A DNA stretch of 64,000 nucleotides, taken from assembly GCF_900106015.1 (NCBI RefSeq), contig NZ_LT629797.1, forward strand, positions 2,790,001 through 2,854,000, in the 5' to 3' direction. The translations under genes were made by a program, and so were the position numbers. This stretch comes from Pseudomonas sihuiensis. Lineage in GTDB: Bacteria; Pseudomonadota; Gammaproteobacteria; Pseudomonadales; Pseudomonadaceae. This document shows positions 29,449-38,999 of the stretch, piece after piece; positions within the stretch are counted from its first letter, which is position 1, and every line of letters begins with the position of its first letter. Below the pieces are notes generated by a model that was not told the DNA's origin, did not search any database, and was given only the letters and a program-made list of their open reading frames with translations.

Positions 29449-30663
29449 CTAAGCCTTGGGCAGCGCCTCCAGCACCTGCCGATACAAACCCTGCAGGCGC
29501 TGGGCATCCTCTTCTTCCAATGTCTCCTGCTGCAGGCGGCGGGCGAAGACGTCTTCCACGCTCAGCTCGTCCAGCGTTTCCCGCGCTTCGCTGGCCAGAC
29601 TGGCCATGGCGTTGCCGCGCTCACGGCGGATGCGCAGCACCTCCACGGGATGCCCTTCGCACAGAGCGTTGATGCGGCTTTGCAGGTCGCTCAGGTAGTC
29701 GTCAGTGCTCACTTGCACTTCCAGCCATACGGGCCGCTCGGGCGTGCCCTGAGCAGCTACCTCGGCGATGGCGCCGGCCAGTTCCTTGAGCGAGCCGCGC
29801 AGGCTGGCCATGGGCTGGAACACCGGCACGGGTAGTGGCGTGATCGATTGCAAGGTGGCGCCTTCGAACGTCAGCAACAGGACTTCCTTCTGCTGACGTG
29901 CCTCGTCGAAGGACAGGGCAATCGGCGAGCCGCTGTAGCGGATATGCTCCAGGCCGCCGACCTTCTGCGGGCGGTGGATATGGCCAAGGGCGATGTAGTC
30001 CGCCGGCGGGAAGGCGCTGGTGGGGAAGGCTTCCAGGCTGCCGACGTAGATCTCGCGCACCGACTCACTGGCGCTGGCGCCAACCGTGGTGAGGTGACCG
30101 GTGGCGATGATCGGTAGCGTCAGGCCCAGCTCGTCACGCTTGCTCGCCGCCAGCTCGTACAGTGCCCGGTAATGCTCGGCGATGGCTTGCTGCAACGACT
30201 GCTGTTTGTCCTGCGCGCTCTGCCCCGCCTGGCTGGCGAGTACGTCGCGCGGGCGAATGAAGGGAATGGCACAGAGAACGACGCCCGGCTGGCCAGTACG
30301 ATCATTGAGCACCAGTACCTGTTCGGCCAGATCGACGCCCACGCTCGGCACCACCTGGGTGCCCAGTTGCGCCAGCAGGCTGCGGCTTTCACCGAGCATG
30401 GCCGGTGAGTCGTGGTTGCCGCCGAGCACCACCAGTGCGCAGCCGGCGTCGCGCAGCTCCACCACCAGCCGGTAGTACTGCTCGCGGGCGTAACTGGGCG
30501 GTGCGCCGGTGTCGAACACGTCGCCGGCGATCAGCAGCACGTCCACGTCGTGCACACGCACCTGCTCCAGCAGCCAGGCGCAAAAGGCCTGGTGCTCGGC
30601 CTGCCGAGTCTTGCCCATGAAATGCTGGCCCAGATGCCAGTCGGAGGTGTGCAGGATGCGCAT
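29449..30663 (-). CDS. sbcD: SbcD, Mre11-type nuclease subunit
   Basis: 404 residues. Metal-ligand motifs of the calcineurin-type phosphoesterase are in order: SDWHLG (Asp7, His9), IAGDVFDTG, GGNHDSPAM and ATGHLTT, with ALGHIH near residue 225. With SbcC it forms an ATP-dependent hairpin endo/exonuclease. Leftward transcription would run antisense through intI and then in the sense direction through the cassettes unless terminated. No partner sbcC follows; that gene is about 6.1 kb away. Confidence 0.95.
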   Translation of the reverse strand: MRILHTSDWHLGQHFMGKTRQAEHQAFCAWLLEQVRVHDVDVLLIAGDVFDTGAPPSYAREQYYRLVVELRDAGCALVVLGGNHDSPAMLGESRSLLAQLGTQVVPSVGVDLAEQVLVLNDRTGQPGVVLCAIPFIRPRDVLASQAGQSAQDKQQSLQQAIAEHYRALYELAASKRDELGLTLPIIATGHLTTVGASASESVREIYVGSLEAFPTSAFPPADYIALGHIHRPQKVGGLEHIRYSGSPIALSFDEARQQKEVLLLTFEGATLQSITPLPVPVFQPMASLRGSLKELAGAIAEVAAQGTPERPVWLEVQVSTDDYLSDLQSRINALCEGHPVEVLRIRRERGNAMASLASEARETLDELSVEDVFARRLQQETLEEEDAQRLQGLYRQVLEALPKA

Positions 30664-30885
30664 GCGAAAACGACCAAAGCGAAAAACCCGCCTACAGTGC
30701 CTGCGCGCCCGCAGGCTGGCAATGCCGCAGTAACGGATAGACCGATCACATCCGGTTACACAGCCGCAGGCGCTGCGGTTAGTGGCCTGAAGGGCGTTCT
30801 TGCACGATCCTGCTGCACATCGGTACGAACCTAGCCCCCGCTCACCAGTCGGAAAAAAATCGCCACCCGTGAGGAGATTTTCCCG

Positions 30886-31683
30886 ATGAGCGCTCTATCC
30901 GTTCGTAGCTTCGCCTCCTTCACCCTCCCCGTCGGCTTGTTGGCCAGCCTGGTGGTTGGCCCCGCGCAGGCCCAACCGCCCAGACTCGACGTCCCTTATG
31001 TGCCCACACCAGAGCCTGTGGTGGCGCATATGCTCCAGCTGGCCGAAATCGGCCCGGACGACTATGTCATCGACCTGGGCTCGGGCGATGGCCGCATCGC
31101 CATCTCCGCCGTGCAGGACCACGGCGCCAGAGCGGCCTACGGCATCGACCTGGACCCTGAACGCATCAGCGAGGCGCAGGAGAACGCCGAACGCGAGGGC
31201 GTGGCGGACAAGGTCACGTTCGAGCAGGGTGACCTGTTCCAGAAGGATATTTCCGAGGCCGACGTGCTGACCATGTACCTGCTCTCCACGGTCAACATGC
31301 GCCTGCGTCCGGTGATTCTCGACACCCTCAAGCCCGGTACTCGGGTGGTGTCGCACGCCTTCAACCTCGGCGACTGGGAGCCTGATCAGAGCGATGTGAT
31401 CAATGGCAGTTCAGTGTTTCTGTGGATCGTGCCAGCCAAGGTCGCGGGTCAGTGGACTCTCGAGCTCGATGGCCGGAATCATCAGGTCGAACTCGATCAG
31501 CGCTTCCAGAAGGTGGTTGGCAAGGTCGACGGCCAGCCCGACGTGCTCAGCGGCCAGTTGAAAGGCAACGAGCTGCGCTTCACCTTCGACGACAGGCTGT
31601 ATGTCGGCCAGCTCAACGGTGACCGTATCGAGGCGGTGCCGGCCGATGGTGCACAGCAGGGTTGGGTCGCGCGCAGGAGCTAA
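30886..31683 (+). CDS. SAM-methyltransferase-like protein with an export signal
   Basis: 265 residues. Residues 1-30 form a signal peptide (SFTLPVGLLASLVVGPAQA, cleavage predicted before QPP). A class I Rossmann methyltransferase domain follows, with motif I VIDLGSGDGRIA (61-72) and the acidic YGIDLDPE motif. Residues 170-265 form an extra beta-rich domain. Methyltransferases using S-adenosylmethionine are normally cytoplasmic, so export of this one is odd. The substrate is unknown. A permease gene follows 3 bases after the stop, so the two are probably co-transcribed. Confidence 0.8.
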   Translation: MSALSVRSFASFTLPVGLLASLVVGPAQAQPPRLDVPYVPTPEPVVAHMLQLAEIGPDDYVIDLGSGDGRIAISAVQDHGARAAYGIDLDPERISEAQENAEREGVADKVTFEQGDLFQKDISEADVLTMYLLSTVNMRLRPVILDTLKPGTRVVSHAFNLGDWEPDQSDVINGSSVFLWIVPAKVAGQWTLELDGRNHQVELDQRFQKVVGKVDGQPDVLSGQLKGNELRFTFDDRLYVGQLNGDRIEAVPADGAQQGWVARRS

Positions 31684-31686
31684 GCC

Positions 31687-33036
31687 ATGACATCGCTAGG
31701 GTCCTCGCAGCGCGCCGGGCTGTCGGTGATCGATGCCGTTGCCATGCTGGTCGGCGTGGTGATCGGTGTCGGCATTTTCGGCCTGCCGCCGCTGGTGGCG
31801 CAGCATGCCAGCAGCGCCGAGCTGTATCTGGCCCTGTGGCTGGTCGGCGGTCTGGTGATGCTGATCGGCGCGCTGTGTTACGGCGAGCTGGGTGCGGCAC
31901 ATCCGGACCAGGGCGGCGAATACCATTATCTGAGCCTGGCCTGGGGTCCGCAGGTCGGCCTGCTGTTCGCCTGGGCGCGCGGTACGGTGATCCAGACCGG
32001 CGCCATCGCCGTGGTCGCGTTCATCTACGGTGACTATGCCCAGCGCCTGCTGCCGCTTGGAGACTATGGCAGCGCCTGGCACGCCGCTCTGGTGGTGGTG
32101 GCGCTGACTCTGCTCAATGTGCTGGGCACGCGTGAATCGCGACGCGCCCAGCTGTTCTTCACCAGCGTGACAGTGCTGGCCCTGCTGCTGGTGGTGCTGG
32201 TCGGCCTGGTGCTGGCCGAACCGCAGCCGCATACCGCCAGCGCCGCACCTGCCGGCGGCAACCTGGCGGCGATGCTGGGCATGGGTATGGTCTTCGTGTT
32301 GCTCACCTATGGCGGCTGGAACGAGGCGGCCTACCTGTCCGGTGAGTTGCGCAACCCGGCGCGCAACATGAGTCGCGTGCTGCTGATTGGCACGGCATTG
32401 GTGACAGCCATATACCTGCTGGCGAACCTGGTCTTTCTCAATATCTTCGGCCTCGACGGCCTGCGCCAGAGCGATGCCGTGGCGGCGGACCTGATGAACA
32501 TCGTCGCCGGGCCATGGGCCGAGGCCATGCTGGCAGTGTTCGTCTGCCTGACCGCACTAAGTACCTTGAACGCCACGCTGTTCACCGGTGCGCGGGTCTA
32601 CTACGCGCTGGGCCGCGATGTGCCGCAACTGGCATTCATCGGTCGCTGGAACGAACGCGGCGCCACCCCGGTACGCGCCTTGCTGCTGCAGTGCGCGCTT
32701 ACCCTGCCGCTGATCCTGTTCGGTGCCCTGAGTACGAACGGCGTACAAACCATGGTGGCCTACACCGCGCCGGTGTTCTGGCTGTTCATGTTTCTCGTCG
32801 CGCTGGCGCTGATTCGCCTGCGCCAAAGGCAACCTTGGGTACGGCGGCCATTCAGCGTGCCGCTGTATCCGCTGACGCCGATCCTGTTCGCCGCCACCTG
32901 CCTCGGTCTGCTGTATTCCAGCACGCTGTATGCCGGCAGCGGCGCGTTGCTGGGTCTGCTGGTGCTCGGTGCCGGCCTGCCGTTGCTGGCCCTGCAGCGC
33001 CCGCAAGCCGTCGAGCAGGGCGAACACGCCGAGTGA
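31687..33036 (+). CDS. APC-family amino-acid permease
   Basis: 449 residues, about 12 membrane helices. The N-terminal GVVIGVGIFGLPPLVAQHASS is the conserved substrate-binding helix of the APC (amino acid-polyamine-organocation) superfamily. It should import or exchange an amino acid; the substrate is not readable. It starts 3 bases after the methyltransferase-like gene. An Lrp-type regulator lies convergently just downstream. Confidence 0.85.
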   Translation: MTSLGSSQRAGLSVIDAVAMLVGVVIGVGIFGLPPLVAQHASSAELYLALWLVGGLVMLIGALCYGELGAAHPDQGGEYHYLSLAWGPQVGLLFAWARGTVIQTGAIAVVAFIYGDYAQRLLPLGDYGSAWHAALVVVALTLLNVLGTRESRRAQLFFTSVTVLALLLVVLVGLVLAEPQPHTASAAPAGGNLAAMLGMGMVFVLLTYGGWNEAAYLSGELRNPARNMSRVLLIGTALVTAIYLLANLVFLNIFGLDGLRQSDAVAADLMNIVAGPWAEAMLAVFVCLTALSTLNATLFTGARVYYALGRDVPQLAFIGRWNERGATPVRALLLQCALTLPLILFGALSTNGVQTMVAYTAPVFWLFMFLVALALIRLRQRQPWVRRPFSVPLYPLTPILFAATCLGLLYSSTLYAGSGALLGLLVLGAGLPLLALQRPQAVEQGEHAE

Positions 33037-33042
33037 GCAGCA

Positions 33043-33462
33043 CTACATTGCCCAGTCCTTGACCACCACATGGGTCTTGACCTTCTGCATGCCGGGGAAC
33101 GCCTCGATGGCACCGCGCACCTCGCTCAGGCGCGTCATGCTCGGGGCTTCGATGAACACCAGCATGTCGGTTTCCCCACTGATGCCGCTGCAGTGACGCA
33201 CCTCGGGCAGGGCGCGCATGCGCTCGACGTAGTCCTCGCAGCGGCGGCCCTGATAGAAGAGTTCGAGAAAGGCCTTCACGCCCGCCTCGCCCGGCTCGGC
33301 CACCTGCGCGTGATAACCGCGAATCACCCCGCTGTTCTCCAGGTAGCGAATCCGCTCGCTGACCGCCGAACGTGACAGGTTGACCTCACGGGCGATCTGG
33401 CTGACGGAGGTGCGCGCATCGCTGCGCAGCAGAGCGAGGATCTGGCGATCGAACTTGTCCAC
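33043..33462 (-). CDS. Lrp/AsnC-family transcriptional regulator
   Basis: 139 residues. The N-terminal helix-turn-helix is SVSQIAREVNLSRSAVSERIRYLENSGVI and the C-terminal ligand-binding RAM domain contains GISGETDMLVFIEA. It likely senses an amino acid. The start is set at the GTG 33462 (VDKFDRQILALL), the standard family N-terminus; the frame to 33534 adds a non-homologous stretch. It is divergent from the YjeH-type exporter gene with 122 bases between, the usual arrangement of a local regulator and its target. Confidence 0.9.
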   Translation of the reverse strand: MDKFDRQILALLRSDARTSVSQIAREVNLSRSAVSERIRYLENSGVIRGYHAQVAEPGEAGVKAFLELFYQGRRCEDYVERMRALPEVRHCSGISGETDMLVFIEAPSMTRLSEVRGAIEAFPGMQKVKTHVVVKDWAM

Positions 33463-33584
33463 GGGGCTTCTCGGGCGGCAATCGGATTGACGGTGAAAAC
33501 CGCCATTTCGTCGGCAAAAGGCGACAGCCTGCAACTGGCCGGCGCCCTACCATGGCGGTATCTGGAAAATGATGAGCATACCCC

Positions 33585-34838
33585 ATGAGTCGATTGAACA
33601 AGGAATTGGGCCTGCTGCAGGGCATCGCCCTGCTCAGCACCTCGCTGCTCGGCACCGGCATTTTCGTGGTGCCGGCGCTGGCAGCCACGGCAGCCGGCGA
33701 AGCGTCGCTGTGGGCATGGATGATCCTGATTGCCCTGGTGCTGCCGGTGGCGTTCACCTTCGCCCAGTTGGGCAAGCGCTTCCCTCACGCTGGCGGCGCG
33801 CCGCACCTGATCGGCCGCGCCTTCGGCCTGCGCATGGAAGGGGTCAGCGCCCTGCTGTTCCTTGCCGTGTTGCCGGTCGGTCTGCCCGCTGCGCTGCATA
33901 TCGCCAGCGGTTTCTGGCTGGCGCTGTTCGATCTCGATCGCACCGACCTGCTGCTCATCGAACTGGCCACGCTGGGCGCCATCCTCCTGCTCGGTCAGCG
34001 TCCACCGAAAGCATCGGGCATGCTGCAGGGGCTGATTGCCTTGGCCATCGTCGCCAGCGTGGCGCTGATCTGGTGGGTCGGTGATCTGCCGCGCGCCAGC
34101 CAACCGCTGCTGCCGGCAATGGACGGCCAGTGGCACCTGCTGCCGACGGCGCTGGGGGTGATGTTCTGGTGCTTCGTCGGCATCGAGGCCTTCACCCACC
34201 TGGGCGAGGAGTTCAAACACCCCGAGCGCGACTTCCCATTGGCGCTGTTGCTCGGCGTGGTGCTGGCCGGCCTGGTGTACTGGGCCTGCTCGGTCGCGGT
34301 GCTGAGCTTTGCCACTTACGGTGACGTGCACAGCGACACCACCGCCCTGCCGCGTCTGTTCGAGCAACTGCTGGGCGAGCGCGCCCGTGTCCTGGTAGCG
34401 GTGCTCGGTTACCTGGCCTGCTTCGCCTCGATGAACGTGTACATCCAGGGCTTCGCCCGGCTGATCTGGAGCCTGGCCGATGAAGGCCGTCTGCCGGCCA
34501 GGCTGGCCGTGCGCAACCGCCAGGGCGTACCCGGCAGAGCCTTGCTGCTGGTGGTGATCAGCTGCGCGCTGTGCGCCATGCTCTCGGCCACCTTGAACCT
34601 GTCGGTGGACGATTTGATCCGCTACGCCAACGGCAACTTCGTGTTGATCTACCTGCTGAGCATGACCGCCGGCTGGGTGCTGCTCAGTGGCATCTGGCGC
34701 CTGCTGGCCGGGCTCAGTGGGCTGCTCTGTGCCGCGGTACTGGCGATGCTTGGCAGCGATGCGCTGTATGCCTTGGGGCTGCTCGCCGCCCTGCTGCTGT
34801 GCAGTCATCTGCGTGCAAGGCACAAGGCGCTGGCGTAA
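33585..34838 (+). CDS. YjeH-type amino-acid exporter (APC superfamily)
   Basis: 417 residues, about 12 helices. LLQGIALLSTSLLGTGIFVVPALAA is the family start; FVGIEAFTHLGEEFKHPERDFP is the middle signature. YjeH of E. coli exports L-methionine and branched-chain amino acids; the same role is inferred here. The divergent Lrp regulator supports amino-acid-responsive control. A GGTGGATG/TCATCCACC hairpin after the gene (about 34860-34884) lacks a T run. Confidence 0.85.
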   Translation: MSRLNKELGLLQGIALLSTSLLGTGIFVVPALAATAAGEASLWAWMILIALVLPVAFTFAQLGKRFPHAGGAPHLIGRAFGLRMEGVSALLFLAVLPVGLPAALHIASGFWLALFDLDRTDLLLIELATLGAILLLGQRPPKASGMLQGLIALAIVASVALIWWVGDLPRASQPLLPAMDGQWHLLPTALGVMFWCFVGIEAFTHLGEEFKHPERDFPLALLLGVVLAGLVYWACSVAVLSFATYGDVHSDTTALPRLFEQLLGERARVLVAVLGYLACFASMNVYIQGFARLIWSLADEGRLPARLAVRNRQGVPGRALLLVVISCALCAMLSATLNLSVDDLIRYANGNFVLIYLLSMTAGWVLLSGIWRLLAGLSGLLCAAVLAMLGSDALYALGLLAALLLCSHLRARHKALA

Positions 34839-34949
34839 TCGATCCACCGCGAACCTGATGGTGGATGAAAGAGTGTCATCCACCCTCCAGGGTGACCGTG
34901 AGGCGTATGGGGTTCTATCCTTACCCTGAACTCGCTGAAAGGAAGCCCC

Positions 34950-36275
34950 ATGCGCCGCGTACTCAATGACCTGAAAATCATGATTCTGGCCAACCTGTGG
35001 ATAGTCCCGGTGGTGGCTGGTCTGGTCTGGGCACTGTTCCAGTTCGTCGCGCCGCCACCGCCGATGAGCGCCAGCATGGCCACCGGCGCCCAAGGGGGCG
35101 CCTACCAGCAGTTCGCCGAACGCCTGAAGGAAGAACTGGCCAAGGAAGGTTTCGAGCTGAATCTGGTACCGACCTCGGGCTCGCGCGACAACCTGCAACG
35201 CCTGCTGGCCAACGATCCGCAAGTGGAGATCGCCTTGGTGCAGAGCGGCCTGGAGCGCCAGCTGACAGCCGAGGAGCAGCGTCAGCTGGAAAGCCTGGGG
35301 GCAATCTATCAGGAACCGCTGTGGCTGTTCTTTCGACGTGACGTGGAGCTGGATCGCATTGCCGACCTGCTGCCACTGCGCCTCGGTCTGGGCGGCGAAG
35401 GCAGTGGCACCCGCGCCGCCAGCGACGCCATCCTCGGCGCCAATGCCATCGAGCCGGAACAATATCCCGAAAGCTGGCAGAGCATCGGGGGTGGCAAAGC
35501 TGCCCGCGCGTTGATGGCCGGCGAACTGGATGCAGCATTCTTTGTCGGCCCGGCAGAAAACTCACTGGTGCAGCAACTGGCGGCCAACCCGGACATCGCC
35601 CTGGCACACTTTCGGCGCGCCGCCGCCTACGAGGCGCGCCTGCCGTTCTTCAATCAGGTGAAGGTCGGTGAAGGCCTGCTGGATCTGGCCAGCAACGCAC
35701 CGGACCGCGACATCATCACCCTGTCTCCGGTCGCCACCCTGGTAGTCAACGACGATTTCAACCCAGGCCTGGTGCCGCTGTTTCTCGAGGCCAGCCGTGA
35801 AGTGATGCGGGGCGGTACCCTGCTCGATACCGCAGGCACCTTTCCCAGCGCCGAGCCGCGCACCTTCGAGCTGCACAAGGATGCCGGGCATTACTACGAC
35901 AAGGGCCTGCCTATCCTGCAGCGCTACCTGCCGTTTCGCATCGCTTCGCTGGCCGACCGCTACATCATCCTGCTGATCCCCCTGATCGTGGTGATGATTC
36001 CGCTGTTCAAGGCTGTCGGCCCGATTTACCAGTGGCGCATCCGCGCACGCATCTACCGCTGGTACAAGTACCTGCGCGAGATCGACCGCAAGCTGCACGC
36101 AGGTTCCTTGCCCGACGAACTGGACAGCGAGATCGAACGCCTGGAGCAGATGGAAGACGAGCTGGCGGCCGTGGATGTGCCGCTGTCGTACTCCAACGAG
36201 TTGTACGAACTGCACATGCATGTGCGCTACGTGATCGAACGACTGCGCGTGCTGCAGCGGCGCCGGCAGGCGTAG
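34950..36275 (+). CDS. TAXI-family TRAP-type binding protein with membrane anchors
   Basis: 441 residues, well above the roughly 320 of typical periplasmic TAXI proteins. There is an N-terminal membrane helix (residues 12-34). The TAXI domain begins ASMATGAQGGAYQQFAERL. A second membrane helix lies at about 335-358 (YIILLIPLIVVMIPLF). A charged helical tail of about 80 residues (ELDSEIERLEQMEDELAAV) should lie in the cytoplasm. No TRAP permease gene is adjacent. A sensory or scaffold role is possible; the ligand is unknown. Confidence 0.82.
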   Translation: MRRVLNDLKIMILANLWIVPVVAGLVWALFQFVAPPPPMSASMATGAQGGAYQQFAERLKEELAKEGFELNLVPTSGSRDNLQRLLANDPQVEIALVQSGLERQLTAEEQRQLESLGAIYQEPLWLFFRRDVELDRIADLLPLRLGLGGEGSGTRAASDAILGANAIEPEQYPESWQSIGGGKAARALMAGELDAAFFVGPAENSLVQQLAANPDIALAHFRRAAAYEARLPFFNQVKVGEGLLDLASNAPDRDIITLSPVATLVVNDDFNPGLVPLFLEASREVMRGGTLLDTAGTFPSAEPRTFELHKDAGHYYDKGLPILQRYLPFRIASLADRYIILLIPLIVVMIPLFKAVGPIYQWRIRARIYRWYKYLREIDRKLHAGSLPDELDSEIERLEQMEDELAAVDVPLSYSNELYELHMHVRYVIERLRVLQRRRQA

Positions 36276-36467
36276 GGTGGATCACGCTTCATCGTTCCAC
36301 CACGGCAGTGGATATACCCTCCTATAGCTTGCGCCAGCACTGTGGGAGGGGCTTTAGCCGCGACTTGCCACATGACGTCCACACCATTCACAGATGTATC
36401 CGCACCAGAATCCATCACCCGCTTCGGGTAAACTGCGCCCCTGTTTGAATTTGCCCACGAGACCGCC

Positions 36468-37475
36468 ATGCCGATCCGCCACTGCATCGTCCACCTGATC
36501 GACAAGAAGCCCGACGGCAGCCCCGCCGTGCTGCACGCTCGCGACAGCGAGCTGGCCACGTCGCAAGCCATGGAGAACCTGCTGGCCGACCTCAACGAGA
36601 GCTACAACGCCAAGCAGGGCAAGGCCTGGGGTCTGTTCCACGAAGAATCCGGCGCCTACCCGTTCAGCGGCTGGCTCAAGGCCTATCTCGACGGCGAGCA
36701 GGATTTCACCGCCTTCAGCCGCCAGGCCGTCGAACACCTGCAAAAGCTGATGGAAGAATCCAACCTCTCCACCGGCGGCCACGTGCTCTTGGCCCATTAC
36801 CAGCAGGGCATGACCGACTACCTGGCCATCGCCCTGCTGCACCACAGTGAAGGCGTAGCGGTGACCGACGCGCTGGACGTGACCCCGGCCAAGCACCTGG
36901 ATCTGGGTCAGCTGCACCTGGCCGCGCGCATCAACATCAGCGAGTGGCAGAACAACAAGCAGTCCAAGCAGTACATCTCCTTCATCAAGGGCAAGAACGG
37001 CAAGAAGGTCTCGGATTACTTTCGCGACTTCATCGGCTGCCAGGAAGGCGTCGACGGCCCGGGCGAGACCCGTACCCTGCTCAAGGCCTTCAGCGATTAC
37101 GTGGAAAGCGAGGATCTGCCCGAAGAACAGGCCCGCGAGAAGACCAAGACTCTGGTCGGCTACGCTACCGGCCAGGCCAAGATGGGCGAGCCGATCACCC
37201 TGGAAGAACTCTCCGGACTGATCGATGAAGAGCGCCCCAAGGCCTTCTATGAGCACATCCGCAACAAGGACTACGGCATGGCCCCGGAATTTCCGGCGGA
37301 CAAACGTACCCTGAGCCAATTCCAGCGTTTCACCGGCAGGGCCGAAGGCCTGTCGATCAGCTTCGAGGCGCATCTGCTGGGTTCCAAGATCGAGTACGAC
37401 GAAGGCCGCGACATGCTGATCATTCGCCAGTTGCCGACCCAGTTGAAGGATCAGCTCAAGCGTCGTCAGGATTGA
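36468..37475 (+). CDS. yejK: Nucleoid-associated protein YejK (NdpA family)
   Basis: 335 residues. The start [17 protein letters not shown] and the C-terminal [20 protein letters not shown] are characteristic of the YejK/NdpA (37-kDa nucleoid-associated) family. The E. coli protein binds DNA and modulates topoisomerases; similar proteins guard nucleoid structure. The ATG at 36468 gives the usual length. It is monocistronic, with a long inverted repeat right after the stop. Confidence 0.93.
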   Translation: MPIRHCIVHLIDKKPDGSPAVLHARDSELATSQAMENLLADLNESYNAKQGKAWGLFHEESGAYPFSGWLKAYLDGEQDFTAFSRQAVEHLQKLMEESNLSTGGHVLLAHYQQGMTDYLAIALLHHSEGVAVTDALDVTPAKHLDLGQLHLAARINISEWQNNKQSKQYISFIKGKNGKKVSDYFRDFIGCQEGVDGPGETRTLLKAFSDYVESEDLPEEQAREKTKTLVGYATGQAKMGEPITLEELSGLIDEERPKAFYEHIRNKDYGMAPEFPADKRTLSQFQRFTGRAEGLSISFEAHLLGSKIEYDEGRDMLIIRQLPTQLKDQLKRRQD

Positions 37476-37482
37476 TGCATTT

Positions 37483-37607
37483 GTAGGGTGGACCGGGCGG
37501 CGATCCGCTTTAGCCCACCAAAACGATCCTGACCCATCTGTTCTATTTCGGTGGGCTAAAGCCCACCCTACGAAAACTAAAACGGATCGCCGCCCGGCCC
37601 AACCTAC
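37483..37607. repeat. Nested inverted repeat after yejK
   Basis: Outer arms GTAGGGTGGACCGGGCGGCG.. and ..CGCCGCCCGGCCC.ACCTAC are about 25 bp each. An inner pair, TTTAGCCCACC / GGTGGGCTAAA, lies between them. The element can extrude a two-step cruciform. It carries no gene. Confidence 0.75.
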
Positions 37608-37691
37608 GCCTACCCCACAGACTGATATGGCGGCATGGCCTGGCTCGGTTTAGGCTGGCAGGACCGTGCAATCACACAAGGATGCGAAACC

Positions 37692-38012
37692 ATGAAGACG
37701 ATTGTGCTGCTGCTCGCCGCCCTGGCCCTGTGGCAGAACTGGGACAAGATCGACCGCTGGCTCAACCCACCGCAGGCCGGCAATGGCAGCGGCGAGATCG
37801 TGCTCTACGCCACGCAATGGTGCGGCTACTGCGCCAAGACGCGCGAGCTGTTCGCCGAGGATGGCATCGCCTATCGCGAAGTGAATATCGAGACCGATGC
37901 CGCCGGCCGTGCCCGTTACCAGGCACTCGGCGGCCGCGGCGTGCCGGTGATCGACCTGCGCGGGCAGGTCATTCACGGTTACGACGTGCGCGCCATCCGC
38001 GCCGCCTACTGA
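37692..38012 (+). CDS. Glutaredoxin-like protein with an N-terminal membrane anchor
   Basis: 106 residues. A hydrophobic stretch (MKTIVLLLAALALWQNW, residues 1-17) precedes a glutaredoxin domain with active site CGYC (44-47) and the GRGVPVIDLRG cis-Pro region. The domain would face the periplasm, or the stretch is a signal anchor. It reduces disulfides or glutathione adducts in the family. The ATG 37692 is used; the frame from 37635 extends upstream without a ribosome-binding site. Confidence 0.85.
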   Translation: MKTIVLLLAALALWQNWDKIDRWLNPPQAGNGSGEIVLYATQWCGYCAKTRELFAEDGIAYREVNIETDAAGRARYQALGGRGVPVIDLRGQVIHGYDVRAIRAAY

Positions 38013-38030
38013 CAGACGGCGCGAGACGCC

Positions 38031-38966
38031 TCAACGCGCCTCGATACGGAACCCCATACGCGGGAAGTGCACGTGCACGATGCCGGCGCGCTCGTCATCA
38101 CGACGCAGAATCAGCTCGTCGCGCCCGGCATGCAGCAACTCGCCCTGCACCGGGTCGACACCATAGTCCACCGCAGCGATGCTCACCGCCTGGCCAGCTT
38201 TGAAACCATTGGGGTCGACGAAATCCTCGTTCGGCAGCGCTGCCGGAGTCGCTTCACGCGCCACCGCGATCGCCTGTTCGCTGCTCATCTCGCTCAACGA
38301 GCCATGGCCGAAGCCGAGCACACGGCCAAGCCAGGCGGCGACTTCCGGGTAATCGTCGACCAGCGGCGAGGTAACCGGCGTGCCGCGCAGGAACCACAAA
38401 CAATGAGCCACGGAAAAATCGGCGAGCGATGGTTCACCGAAGAGGAAATCGCCCTGCTCGCGCTGCAACTGGCGCTGCAATGCGCCCATCAGTGCCGGCC
38501 AATTGTGCTTGGCCTGCTCCAGTGGCAGCCGAGTCGCCGTACCACCGGAAAACAGCGCGCCACGGTCGGCGGCGAAAGCCTTGGCGAACTCCGGCGGCAC
38601 CTTGGCGAAGCGCAGCGCCATCGACTCGGGTTGGAACACCAGCGCCACGGCATGCTGGAACAAGACCGAGTCAGCCCACTGCGCCAGCAGGCTGACATTG
38701 AACTCCTGACCTTCGGGCAGCAGCGCCGGGGTTGCCTTCTCGGCTTCCAGGCGGCGAGCGATCAGCGCGGTATCGCAGTAGATGTCGGCGCCAACCTGCA
38801 GCACCGGCGTCTTGCGGTAGCCGCCGGTCAGCGCGGTGAGATCGGGCTTGGGCATCAGTGGCGGGATCATCACCGAACGCCAGGACAGTTGCTTGAAGCC
38901 CAGCATCAGGCGGGCCTTCTCGGCAAACGGCGAGGTCGGGTAGTGATGAAGGATCAACTCATGCAT
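38031..38966 (-). CDS. Glutathione S-transferase family protein
   Basis: 311 residues. The N-terminal thioredoxin-like GST domain starts MHELILHHYPTSPFAEKARLML, with the SPFAEKAR active-site loop and the TPVLQVGADIYCDTALI cis-Pro region. An all-helical GST C-terminal domain follows to about 220. A further beta-like C-terminal extension of about 80 residues (PNGFKAGQAVSIAAVDYG) is present. The substrate is unknown. It is convergent with the glutaredoxin gene, both thiol-related. Confidence 0.85.
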   Translation of the reverse strand: MHELILHHYPTSPFAEKARLMLGFKQLSWRSVMIPPLMPKPDLTALTGGYRKTPVLQVGADIYCDTALIARRLEAEKATPALLPEGQEFNVSLLAQWADSVLFQHAVALVFQPESMALRFAKVPPEFAKAFAADRGALFSGGTATRLPLEQAKHNWPALMGALQRQLQREQGDFLFGEPSLADFSVAHCLWFLRGTPVTSPLVDDYPEVAAWLGRVLGFGHGSLSEMSSEQAIAVAREATPAALPNEDFVDPNGFKAGQAVSIAAVDYGVDPVQGELLHAGRDELILRRDDERAGIVHVHFPRMGFRIEAR

Positions 38967-38999
38967 GGCGCGCTCCGCGTCGGCTCAAAAGTCCTCAGC

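Noticed and set aside
33324..35462. 712-codon minus-strand ORF rich in Gln, His and Ala
   Set aside because: It lies antisense to the YjeH-type exporter and TAXI genes and has the composition expected for a shadow frame in high-GC DNA. No domain or ribosome-binding site supports it.
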